64,000 nucleotides of DNA from NCBI GenBank assembly GCA_963718315.1, contig CAVQZC010000012.1, positions 496,001-560,000 on the forward strand. The letters run 5' to 3'. A model generated the notes under the pieces. The model did not search any database. It saw nothing but the letters and a program-made list of their open reading frames with translations, and was not told the origin of the DNA. Source of the stretch: CAVQZC01 sp963718315 (lineage in GTDB: Bacteria > Actinomycetota > Thermoleophilia > Gaiellales > JAICJC01). A program made the position numbers and the translations under genes. Of the stretch, positions 9,200-16,380 are shown piece after piece. Positions within the stretch are counted from its first letter, which is position 1. Every line of letters starts with the position of its first letter.

Positions 9200-9802
9200 A
9201 TGGAGCAGATGGGAACCTCCCGGCTGGAGGCATTCAGCGACGGGGTGTTCGCGATCGCCGCGACGCTGCTGGTACTCGACCTCAGCGTCGGGTCGGCCCC
9301 AGGCTCCGACCTCGGCCACGCCCTCGCCCACCTGTGGCCGGCATACCTCGCCTACGCGACCAGCTTCCTGACGATCGGGATCATCTGGATGAACCACCAC
9401 TACTGCGTCGCAACCATGGGCCGGGCCGATCGAACGCTGCTGTTCGTCAACCTGCTGCTCCTGCTCACCGTCGCGTTCCTGCCCTTCCCGACCAGCCTGG
9501 TAGCGGAATACCTGCAGAAGGACGGCGAGCGGGCCGCGGTCTACGTCTACGACGGCACGTTCGTGGTGATGTCGATCATCTACAACTGCTGGTGGCGCTA
9601 TGCCTCGCACAACCGGAGGCTGATCGCCGAAGGCGTGCCCGACAGCGCCGTCCAGGCGATCTCCCGGGCCTTCGCACCCGGCGTGCCGATGTATGCGTTC
9701 GTGCTCCTGGTGGCCGTCGTCAGTCCGCTACTGAGCGTGATCCTGACGTTCCTGGTCGCCGCGTTCTACCTGCCGTCGGCAGCCCTCTTCTCCCGCTCCT
9801 AG
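9200..9802 (+). CDS. TMEM175 family (DUF1211) potassium channel-like membrane protein
   Basis: 200 residues. It opens with the family signature R-L-E-A-FSDGVFAIAATLLVL, whose FSD motif and pore-lining hydrophobics form the first helix of bacterial TMEM175 channels. About six transmembrane helices follow, the normal bacterial length. Bacterial homologues are tetrameric K+ leak channels in the inner membrane; that activity is inferred from the family. The gene stands alone, with a leaderless-type promoter. Confidence 0.88.
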   Translation: MEQMGTSRLEAFSDGVFAIAATLLVLDLSVGSAPGSDLGHALAHLWPAYLAYATSFLTIGIIWMNHHYCVATMGRADRTLLFVNLLLLLTVAFLPFPTSLVAEYLQKDGERAAVYVYDGTFVVMSIIYNCWWRYASHNRRLIAEGVPDSAVQAISRAFAPGVPMYAFVLLVAVVSPLLSVILTFLVAAFYLPSAALFSRS

Positions 9803-9814
9803 ACGGCGCCGCGT

Positions 9815-9843
9815 TTGCGATCGCCGAACTTTACTCCTATACT
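9815..9843 (+). promoter_or_regulatory. promoter of arsR-AHSA1 operon
   Basis: TTGCGA (9815-9820), a 17-nt spacer, then TATACT (9838-9843), followed by seven bases to ATG 9851. This is the best sigma70 promoter in the window, and transcription would begin at the start codon. Confidence 0.7.
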
Positions 9844-9862
9844 GAACCCGATGGTTCAGTAT
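9839..9862. promoter_or_regulatory. ArsR operator: perfect 10-bp inverted repeat
   Basis: ATACTGAACC (9839-9848) and its exact complement GGTTCAGTAT (9853-9862), separated by CGAT. It covers the -10 box, the expected transcription start and codons 1-4 of the regulator, so bound repressor would block RNA polymerase. Confidence 0.75.
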
Positions 9863-10186
9863 CCACAGATCGACCGTACCTTCGCCGCACTCGCCGATCC
9901 CACCCGCCGAGGGGTGCTCGAGCACCTCGGCCGGGGAAGCGCGACAATCACCGAGCTGGCCGCGCCGTTCGCCATCTCGCTGACCGGGATGAAGAAGCAC
10001 GTCGCCGTGCTCGAGGACGCAGGGCTGGTCACGACCGAGAAGGTCGGACGAGCGCGCCGCTGCAGCCTCGGTCCGCGACGCCTGGACGACGTCCAGGAGT
10101 GGGTCGATTTCTACCGACGGATGCTGGACGAGCGCCTCGACCGCTTCGGGGCGCTTCTCGAACGCACGAAAGGAGATGGAGAATGA
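9851..10186 (+). CDS. ArsR/SmtB family transcriptional regulator
   Basis: A 111-residue winged-helix repressor (FAALADPTRRGVLEHL, recognition helix region ISLTGMKKHVAVLEDAGL). It has no metal-binding cysteines, which matches the SdpR/AHSA1-linked subfamily of ArsR proteins. ATG 9851 lies inside its own presumed operator. The stop overlaps the next start as ATGA, giving translational coupling. It probably autoregulates the two-gene operon; the inducer is unknown. Confidence 0.92.
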   Translation: MVQYPQIDRTFAALADPTRRGVLEHLGRGSATITELAAPFAISLTGMKKHVAVLEDAGLVTTEKVGRARRCSLGPRRLDDVQEWVDFYRRMLDERLDRFGALLERTKGDGE

Positions 10187-10662
10187 CCACGGAGCAGCAG
10201 ACAGCCGTCATCAGCACTCCCACCGATCGCGAGGTCCACGTCGAGCGCGTGTTCGACGCTCCCCGCGAGCGCGTGTGGGCTGCCTTCAACGACCCGGATC
10301 TGATCCCCCAGTGGTGGGGTGTCGGGGAGACTCGGGTCGAGCAGATGGACGTCCGGCCGGGCGGGATGTGGCGATACATCTCCGCCGGCCCGGACGGCAA
10401 CGAGAGCGCCTTCCGCGGGGTCTATCGCGAGGTCACGCCGCCGGAGCGCGTCGTCCGTACCTTCGAGTGGGAGCCGATGCCCGGCCACATCATGGTCGAG
10501 ATCGCCGAGTTCGAGGACCTGGGCGACCGCACCCGCGTCATCACCACCATGCAGTTCCACACCCCCGAGGAGCGCGACGGGATGCTGAACAGCGGAATGG
10601 AGTGGGGCCTGAACGCCAGCTACGTCCGGCTGGATGCACTGCTTGCAGGCATCGCAGGCTGA
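10183..10662 (+). CDS. SRPBCC/AHSA1 domain protein
   Basis: A 159-residue START-like hydrophobic-cavity protein of the activator-of-Hsp90 family (VERVFDAPRERVWAAFNDP, WWGVGETRVEQMDVRPGG, GWRY-type strand, C-terminal helix WGLNASYVRLDALL). It is coupled to the upstream ArsR gene by a 4-bp overlap, a very common actinobacterial arrangement. GGAGATGGAGA sits before the start. The ligand and role are unknown; lipid or small aromatic binding is typical for the fold. Confidence 0.9.
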   Translation: MTTEQQTAVISTPTDREVHVERVFDAPRERVWAAFNDPDLIPQWWGVGETRVEQMDVRPGGMWRYISAGPDGNESAFRGVYREVTPPERVVRTFEWEPMPGHIMVEIAEFEDLGDRTRVITTMQFHTPEERDGMLNSGMEWGLNASYVRLDALLAGIAG

Positions 10663-10674
10663 CGTTGCGGGGTC

Positions 10675-10680
10675 TAGCCT
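10675..10680 (+). promoter_or_regulatory. -10 hexamer of methyltransferase gene (leaderless)
   Basis: TAGCCT, seven bases before GTG 10688. Confidence 0.5.
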
Positions 10681-10687
10681 CCCGGCC

Positions 10688-11425
10688 GTGAACCGGGAAG
10701 AAGAGATCGAGCGCCGCCGCCTGTCGTTCGGACCGGTGGCGGCGCTCTACGACTCGGTCAGGCCGTCCTACCCCGAGCCGGCCGTGCGCTGGACGCTGGG
10801 TAACACGCCGGTACGGGTAGCCGACCTGGGCGCCGGAACCGGCATCTTCAGCCGGGTGCTGGCACGCCTCGGGCACGACGTCGTCGCAGTCGAGCCCGAC
10901 CAGGGAATGCGCTCGGCACTGCTGGCCCACCACCCTGGCTTCGAGGTGCTCGAGGGATCGGGAGAGGCGATCCCGCTCCCCGACGGGTCGGTGGACGCGG
11001 TCACCGCCGCCCAGTCGTTCCACTGGTTCGACAACCCGGCTGCACATGCCGAGATCGCCCGCGTCCTTCGGCCGGGCGGACACCTCTGCCCGCTGTGGAA
11101 CGTCCGCGACGAGTCGGTGGAATGGGTCGCGGAGCTGGGCCGCGTCGCGGGGCTGGAGGACGGCACGCGCCACCCCGAGAACGAGAGCCCGGCGATCGAG
11201 CTCGGCCCGCAGTTCGGGCCGGCCGACCGGGCGCTGTTCGAACATGCGACCACCCTCACGCGTAACCAGCTGCTCCCGCTGGTGCAGAGCAGGTCGCAGT
11301 ACATCATCGCGACGGATGCCGAGAAGGCGGAGATAGAGGCACGGATCCGCCGGATCGCCGACGGGTTGCCCGAGGCGATCGAGCTGCCCTACGTGACGAT
11401 TGCGTTCCGCGCTGCCAGGCTCTGA
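10688..11425 (+). CDS. class I SAM-dependent methyltransferase
   Basis: 245 residues. SAM motif I is VADLGAGTGIFSRVL, motif II VVAVEPDQGM, and the post-I region GSGEAIPLPDGSVDAVT is followed by AQSFHWFD, typical of the Methyltransf_11 group with the AAQSFHWF signature. The substrate is unknown. GTG 10688 fits the leaderless spacing; the frame extends to 10634, but that would overlap the AHSA1 gene. It converges on the ADH gene 17 bp away. Confidence 0.88.
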   Translation: MNREEEIERRRLSFGPVAALYDSVRPSYPEPAVRWTLGNTPVRVADLGAGTGIFSRVLARLGHDVVAVEPDQGMRSALLAHHPGFEVLEGSGEAIPLPDGSVDAVTAAQSFHWFDNPAAHAEIARVLRPGGHLCPLWNVRDESVEWVAELGRVAGLEDGTRHPENESPAIELGPQFGPADRALFEHATTLTRNQLLPLVQSRSQYIIATDAEKAEIEARIRRIADGLPEAIELPYVTIAFRAARL

Positions 11426-11442
11426 AGCTCTGACAGGGCTTC

Positions 11443-12540
11443 CTAGTCGTAGAGGATGACCGCGCGCCCGCCGCGGCGGTTGCGCATGTCGTCGAAGGCG
11501 GCGTTGACGCCGTCCAGCCCGATCCGGTCGGTGATCAGGCGGTCGATCGGCAGCTTGCCGGCCAGGTGCAGCGCGGCCAGCCGGGGGAAATCCACCGGTG
11601 GCACGGATGACCCGTAGTTCGAGCCCAGGACGCTGTGCCCATACTCGGGCAGGCCATAGCCCGAGAAGCTGACCTCCACGTTCTCGGCTGACATGCCGAC
11701 CATCACTGCGGTGCCGCCGACGCAGAGCAGGCGCGGCATCAGCTCCACGGTCGGCTTGAGCCCGATGGCCTCGAAGGCGTAGTCGACGCCGCCGGGCACG
11801 ATCGAGCGCACCTGGGCGGCTACGTCCGCGTCTCCGCGAACCGTGTGGGTGGCCCCGATGTCGACCGCCTGCTGGAGCTTCTCGTCCTCCACATCCACGG
11901 CGATGATCGGGTGGGCGCCGGCCAGCACCGCTCCCATCACAACCGACAGCCCGACGCCGCCGCAGCCGATCACGCAGACGGAAGCGCCGGCCTCGACCTC
12001 AGCGGTGTTGACCACAGCGCCAACGCCGGTGGTGACACCGCACCCGATCAGGCAGGCGACGTCGAAGGGGAGCTCCGGCGGCACCGGGATCGCCGCCTGC
12101 GCAGGCACCACCGCCGCCTCGGCAAACGTTCCGACCGACAGATACTGGTAGACCTCGGTGCCGTCGCCTCGCTGGAAACGAAGCGTTCCGTCGTCCAGCG
12201 TGGAGTCGCCCATGCGCGTGTTCGTGCACGCCCAGGACCGGCCGCGCACGCACGCGCGGCAGTGGCCGCAGCTGTATCGCCAGGACAGGATCACGCGGTC
12301 ACCGACAGCGAGGCCGGTCACGCCGGGACCCAGCGCCTCGACCGTGCCGGCGCCCTCGTGGCCAAGCACCAGCGGAAGCGGCACCGTCCACTCGCCGTCG
12401 ACGCAGTGCAGGTCGCTGTGGCAGACGCCGCTGGCGCCGTAGCGGATGCGCACCTCGGCGGGGCCGGGATCGTCGAGCTCGAGCGACTCGACGCGAAGTG
12501 GTTCGTGAGGGGCGGAGAGGACGGCCGCAGCGACGGTCAT
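11443..12540 (-). CDS. zinc-dependent alcohol dehydrogenase (MDR family)
   Basis: A 365-residue medium-chain dehydrogenase close to class III ADHs. Catalytic zinc ligands are C40, H61 and C167; the structural zinc is held by C91, C94, C97 and C105. The Rossmann motif is VIGCGGVGLSVV, followed by AVDVEDEKL whose acidic residue favours NAD. It oxidises an alcohol or a thiol adduct; a mycothiol or formaldehyde substrate is possible but not shown. It lies 12 bp after the FAD-oxidoreductase gene on the same strand, so the two probably form an operon. Confidence 0.93.
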   Translation of the reverse strand: MTVAAAVLSAPHEPLRVESLELDDPGPAEVRIRYGASGVCHSDLHCVDGEWTVPLPLVLGHEGAGTVEALGPGVTGLAVGDRVILSWRYSCGHCRACVRGRSWACTNTRMGDSTLDDGTLRFQRGDGTEVYQYLSVGTFAEAAVVPAQAAIPVPPELPFDVACLIGCGVTTGVGAVVNTAEVEAGASVCVIGCGGVGLSVVMGAVLAGAHPIIAVDVEDEKLQQAVDIGATHTVRGDADVAAQVRSIVPGGVDYAFEAIGLKPTVELMPRLLCVGGTAVMVGMSAENVEVSFSGYGLPEYGHSVLGSNYGSSVPPVDFPRLAALHLAGKLPIDRLITDRIGLDGVNAAFDDMRNRRGGRAVILYD

Positions 12541-12552
12541 GGGCGCATCGTC

Positions 12553-13734
12553 TCAGAACGCCTGGGTGCTCGTCGTGAACTCGCGGTCGAGCCGGAACGG
12601 GTTGTCGGTGCGGGCGCCGGTGATGACCTCGACCAGCAGCTCGCTGCCGCCGGGCCCCGCCATCACGCCGTGGCCGCTGTAGCCGGTGTTGACGAAGAGG
12701 CCGCCGACCTCGGTCTCACCCAGCAACGGCCGCTGATCGGGCGTCATCGTGTACTGGCCGGCCTGGACGCTCCAGACCGCCGAGTTCCGCTTCCACACCT
12801 CCGACCAGAACGGCGCGGTGCGCCCGATCCAGCGCGGGCTGGCCGGGTCGAGCAGCCCGAATGCGAACTCCGGGTCGCCGTCCACCCGGGTTGCGGGCGG
12901 GGCGGGCCGCTCGGTGGGATCCGGGTAGAGCAGGTATGCCGCGCGGTCGCCCACCGGCCGCCAGTGGACGGTCGTCTCCTCGTCGATGGTCATCGGCGCC
13001 CCGGGCGGCAGGCCGGCCACGTTCCAGATGGCGACGCGCTGGCGACGCAGCGCCTCGACCGGCAGGCGCACGCCGGCCTGCTCGGCGAACAGGCCGGACA
13101 GCGGCCCGCAGGCGACCACCACGCCGCCGCAGGCCACATCGCCCCACGAGGTGCGCACGCCCTGGACGCGGCCGCTGTCGGTCTTCAGCCCGGCGACCTC
13201 ACAGCCCAGCGCCACCTCACATCCCGCGCCCTCGATCAGCCCCATCGCGATCGGCCGCGGATCGATCAGGCCGTCGGCCGCCCGGAACCGCGCCTGGAGC
13301 ACCGACGGATCCAGCCACGGGAACTCGCGGCGCGCCTGCTCGCCGTCGAGCAGCTCGACGCCGTCGACGCCGAACGCGCGCTGACGATCGACCAGCTCTC
13401 TCTGAGTGGCGGCGGTCTCCTCGGCGGTTGCCAGCCACAGGTAGCCCTGGCGCAGAAGCCCGGGCGTGTGGACGGTCTGGCCGGTCTCGTCGGCGAACCG
13501 CTCCAGCAGCTCGACGGTGCGCCGGACGAGGCCCAGCTCGTCGGCATGTTCGAGCTGCAGGCGATAGCCCCCGGCCGCGACGGCGGTCGTGAATGCCGCG
13601 GGCCGGGGCAGCCGCTCGACGATCAGCACGCGCAGCCCGGCGCGGGAGGCGAAGAAGGCGGTGGCGGCGCCCACGATGCCGCCGCCGACCACCACCAGGT
13701 CGGCGCGGGCAGGCAACTGCGAGACGACGCGCAC
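12553..13734 (-). CDS. FAD-dependent oxidoreductase (DAO/sarcosine oxidase family)
   Basis: 393 residues. The N-terminal dinucleotide motif GGGIVGAATAFFASRAG is followed by the second FAD strand LIVERL. The DAO fold runs to the C-terminal GLFVNTGYSGHGVMAGPG. Members oxidise secondary or D-amino acids; no covalent-flavin cysteine is evident. The GTG start at 13734 is only 23 bp from the divergent DapA-family gene, and ADH follows 12 bp downstream. The pairing with a DapA-family enzyme recalls hydroxyproline catabolism, but this is inference. Confidence 0.9.
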   Translation of the reverse strand: MRVVSQLPARADLVVVGGGIVGAATAFFASRAGLRVLIVERLPRPAAFTTAVAAGGYRLQLEHADELGLVRRTVELLERFADETGQTVHTPGLLRQGYLWLATAEETAATQRELVDRQRAFGVDGVELLDGEQARREFPWLDPSVLQARFRAADGLIDPRPIAMGLIEGAGCEVALGCEVAGLKTDSGRVQGVRTSWGDVACGGVVVACGPLSGLFAEQAGVRLPVEALRRQRVAIWNVAGLPPGAPMTIDEETTVHWRPVGDRAAYLLYPDPTERPAPPATRVDGDPEFAFGLLDPASPRWIGRTAPFWSEVWKRNSAVWSVQAGQYTMTPDQRPLLGETEVGGLFVNTGYSGHGVMAGPGGSELLVEVITGARTDNPFRLDREFTTSTQAF

Positions 13735-13742
13735 CAGCCGGG

Positions 13743-13748
13743 TATGCT
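13743..13748 (+). promoter_or_regulatory. -10 hexamer of DapA-family gene
   Basis: TATGCT, nine bases before ATG 13758. The same bases read GCATAC on the minus strand, at leaderless distance from GTG 13734. Confidence 0.4.
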
Positions 13749-13757
13749 CGCACAGCG

Positions 13758-14594
13758 ATGGCGCCCCTGTTGTATGCCGCTTCGGTGACGCCCCTGCGGG
13801 ATGGCGGCGAGGCGCTCGACGACGCCGCGATCGAGCCTCTGGTCGCCCACCTCACCGCCGAGGGCGGCGCGGACGGGATCTTCTGCTGCGGCACGACCGG
13901 GGAGGGCATCCTGCTGCGGCCGCAGGAACGGCGCAAGGCCGCCGAGCTGTTCCGGGCGGCGTGCCGCGGCCCGCTGATCGTGCATTGCGGCGCCCAGACG
14001 ACGGCCGAGACGGCGGCGCTCGCGGCCCACGCTGCCGAGACGGGCGCCGACGGCGCTGCGGTGATCCCCCCGCCCTACTTCCCACTCGACGACGACCTGC
14101 TGGTTGAGCACTTTGCGGCCGCTGCCGCCGCCTGCGCACCGCTGCCCTTCTATCTCTACGCATTTGCCGCCCGCAGCGGCTACCCGCTGCCGCCGGCCGT
14201 GATCGAGCGCGTCGCCGAGCGAGCGGACAACGTCGCCGGGATCAAGGCGTCCGAAGGGACGATGGACGCTCTGCGCCCCTACCTCCGGCTCGGCCTGCCC
14301 GTGTACGTGGGCTCCGAGCCGCTGGTGGCCGACGGCCTGGCCGAGGGCGCCGCCGGCGCGGTGTCGGGCCTTGCCAGCGCGTTCCCGGCGGACGTCGGCG
14401 CAGCGGTGCGCGATCCCTCGCCCGCGCACACCGCCCGGATGCGCGAGCTGCGCAGCGCGATCCCGCCGACCGGGTTCATCGCCGCACTGAAGCTCGTCCT
14501 CGGCCGAGCCGGGCTGCCGGTCAGGCCCGACGTCCGGGCGCCGCTGCGGCCGCTGTCAGCGGCCGAGGCCGACCGGATCGCCGCGCTGAGCTAG
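13758..14594 (+). CDS. dihydrodipicolinate synthase family protein
   Basis: A 278-residue TIM-barrel class I aldolase/lyase. It has the CGTTGEG pyruvate-binding loop, the tyrosine strand FYLYAF, and the Schiff-base lysine in NVAGIKASEGT. The context (divergent FAD amine oxidase, ADH) argues against lysine biosynthesis and for a catabolic lyase or deaminase. ATG 13758 is chosen; upstream in-frame codons overlap the divergent gene. Its stop shares CTAG with the lipoprotein gene. Confidence 0.9.
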   Translation: MAPLLYAASVTPLRDGGEALDDAAIEPLVAHLTAEGGADGIFCCGTTGEGILLRPQERRKAAELFRAACRGPLIVHCGAQTTAETAALAAHAAETGADGAAVIPPPYFPLDDDLLVEHFAAAAAACAPLPFYLYAFAARSGYPLPPAVIERVAERADNVAGIKASEGTMDALRPYLRLGLPVYVGSEPLVADGLAEGAAGAVSGLASAFPADVGAAVRDPSPAHTARMRELRSAIPPTGFIAALKLVLGRAGLPVRPDVRAPLRPLSAAEADRIAALS

Positions 14595-15067
14595 CCCGCG
14601 CAGGTGTTCAGCCCGAGCGGGACCAGGGCACGGTTCGCCGCGGCGACCGCCGCCGTGACCACCTTCTCCTGCGCGATCACCGCCCCCGGATCGCCCTGCC
14701 GGGCGTAGGAGACCAGCCTGGCACCGGCTGCCGTTGCGGCCTGCATCGCCGACAGCGCCGCGTGGACGTCCGCGGCATCCGAGGCGGGAGGCTGCAGGGC
14801 TCGGAGCTGTGCAATCTCGCGTCGCTGGAGCACCAGCAGCCTGGCACCGTGCGTTGCCAGATCCGGCAGCGACGCCACCGCGTTGGGCGCGCCCAACGCG
14901 ACGACATGTCGCTGGGTTCTCCTGCAGATCGCCAGCGCCTGGCTGTGGAACGACGGCGCCGCCTGGCTCGAGGCGGAGGAGCCGGAGCCTCCGAAGCAGC
15001 CAGTGGCGGTCAGCCCGAGCAGCCCGAGCACGACTGCAGCGGCGCTAGAGCGCGCCGCCGGCCGCAT
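14591..15067 (-). CDS. putative lipoprotein
   Basis: About 158 residues, with a lipoprotein signal peptide: Arg-rich start, hydrophobic AAAVVLGLLGL, and lipobox LTATGC. The mature part is Ala/Ser-rich and helical, with two more cysteines (AICRR and the C-terminal NTCAG). The function is not recognised. ATG 15067 overlaps the end of the ferritin gene by 23 bp and gives the better signal peptide; a start at 15106 is possible. It is probably co-transcribed with ferritin. Its stop shares CTAG with the convergent DapA-family gene. Confidence 0.75.
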   Translation of the reverse strand: MRPAARSSAAAVVLGLLGLTATGCFGGSGSSASSQAAPSFHSQALAICRRTQRHVVALGAPNAVASLPDLATHGARLLVLQRREIAQLRALQPPASDAADVHAALSAMQAATAAGARLVSYARQGDPGAVIAQEKVVTAAVAAANRALVPLGLNTCAG

Positions 15068-15575
15068 GCGGGGCGGTCGGATCGGCGGCCTCGGCGGCGG
15101 CCTCACGCGCCAGGTACTCCTCGGCCAGCAGCGGGTTCTCGCGGGCGCGCTCGACCACCCTCAGCAGGCTGGTCATGCTCGCGACCTCCTCCACCTGCTC
15201 CTTGATGAACCACTGCATGAACTGCTCGCCGGCGTAGTCACCGTTGTCGCGGGCGAGTGTCGCCAGCCCGCCGATCTGCTCGGTCACACGCTTTTCCTGG
15301 GCGAGTGCGAGCACCACCGGCTCCACCACGTCGGCGAAGCGCACCGTCGGCGCGGCCACTCCCGGAATCGTGATCTGCTCGCCGGCGTCGAGGAGGTACT
15401 GCACCATCATCATCGCGTGGTTTCGCTCCTCGAGCGACTGGCGGTAGAAGTGCGCTGCCAGCCTGGGCAACGTCTCGTCGTCGTAGTAGACGGCGACCGC
15501 GATGTACTGCTGCGAGGCGCCGAACTCGTAGGCGATCTGCTCGCCCAGGGCGGCTGCGAAACCGGTGTCTGACAT
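15045..15575 (-). CDS. bfrB: ferritin, BfrB type
   Basis: A 176-residue iron-storage ferritin very like mycobacterial BfrB, including the extended C-terminus ending PHAAGGAL. Ferroxidase ligands E17, E50 and H53 are visible (AYEFGASQQY, EERNHAMM), and the second-site helix reads GEQFMQWFIKEQVEE. It forms 24-mer cages that oxidise and store iron in the cytoplasm. ATG 15575 follows TAGCCT by six bases, so the mRNA is probably leaderless. It is divergent from the MOSC gene with 19 bp between starts. Confidence 0.95.
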   Translation of the reverse strand: MSDTGFAAALGEQIAYEFGASQQYIAVAVYYDDETLPRLAAHFYRQSLEERNHAMMMVQYLLDAGEQITIPGVAAPTVRFADVVEPVVLALAQEKRVTEQIGGLATLARDNGDYAGEQFMQWFIKEQVEEVASMTSLLRVVERARENPLLAEEYLAREAAAEAADPTAPHAAGGAL

Positions 15576-15580
15576 GCCGG

Positions 15581-15587
15581 TAGGCTA
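15581..15587. promoter_or_regulatory. symmetric -10 element TAGGCTA driving bfrB and MOSC gene
   Basis: Plus strand TAGGCT (15581-15586) is eight bases before ATG 15595. Minus strand TAGCCT (15587-15582) is six bases before ATG 15575. One 7-bp palindrome-like element can serve both leaderless genes. Confidence 0.55.
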
Positions 15588-15594
15588 CCCGACC

Positions 15595-16380
15595 ATGCCG
15601 CTGCGCGTCAGTGCCATCCACGCCACGCCGATCAAGTCGCTGCGGCTGGAGTCGCTGGACGAAGCCGAGCTGACTCCGACCGGAATCACCGACGACCGCC
15701 GGTTCGTGCTGGTCGACCCTTCGGGCAGGGTGATGACCCAGCGGGAGATCGGGGCCCTGGCCACGATCTCGGCGAGCTACGACCCGGTCGAGGACCGTCT
15801 GGTGGTGACCCTCCCCAGTGGGGAACGCGTCGACGGGCAGCCCCAGCAGGGCGAACCGTTCCAGACGCAGCTGTGGGGGGAGCCGGTCGCCGGCAGCATC
15901 GTCGCAGGACCCTGGGCGGAGGCCATCACCGGAGTTGCCGGGCGCGACCTGCGCCTGGTTCGCGTCGAGGACGGCCCGGCTCTGGGCAAGGACTCGGTGG
16001 CAGTGTCGATGCTGGGCGAGGAGTCGCTCGCGGAGCTGCAGCGGCGCTGCCGACTGCCCGACACCCCGGAGGCGCGCCGATTCCGACCCACCCTGCTGCT
16101 GCGCGGTGGCGATCCCCACGAGGAGGACGCGTGGGTAGGGCAGCGCGTCCAGGCGGGCAACGCGGTGCTGCGCGTTGTCCGACTCGATCCCCGCTGCAGC
16201 CTGACGACGCGGAACCCCGAGACGGGCGACCGCGACCTGGACACGCTCCGGCTGATCGCCTCCTACCGGCCGCCTGACGGCGACAAGCAGATCTACTTCG
16301 GCGTCTATGCCGACGTCGAGGCGCCGGGCATCGTGCGCGTCGGCGACCCCGTTCACCCACTCACGAAGGACGCACCATGA
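15595..16380 (+). CDS. MOSC domain protein (YcbX/mARC-like)
   Basis: 261 residues: an N-terminal MOSC_N beta barrel (IHATPIKSLRLESL, DDRRFVLVD) and a MOSC domain whose Moco-ligand cysteine sits in LDPRCSLTTRNPETG. Relatives are molybdenum enzymes that reduce N-hydroxylated compounds. No electron-donor domain is fused. ATGA couples it to the iron-containing ADH. The leaderless-type start is at 15595. Confidence 0.88.
   Translation: MPLRVSAIHATPIKSLRLESLDEAELTPTGITDDRRFVLVDPSGRVMTQREIGALATISASYDPVEDRLVVTLPSGERVDGQPQQGEPFQTQLWGEPVAGSIVAGPWAEAITGVAGRDLRLVRVEDGPALGKDSVAVSMLGEESLAELQRRCRLPDTPEARRFRPTLLLRGGDPHEEDAWVGQRVQAGNAVLRVVRLDPRCSLTTRNPETGDRDLDTLRLIASYRPPDGDKQIYFGVYADVEAPGIVRVGDPVHPLTKDAP

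Noticed and set aside
13593..13757. Arg-rich N-terminal extension of the DapA-family protein
   Set aside because: It overlaps the divergent FAD gene and does not resemble the family; ATG 13758 fits.
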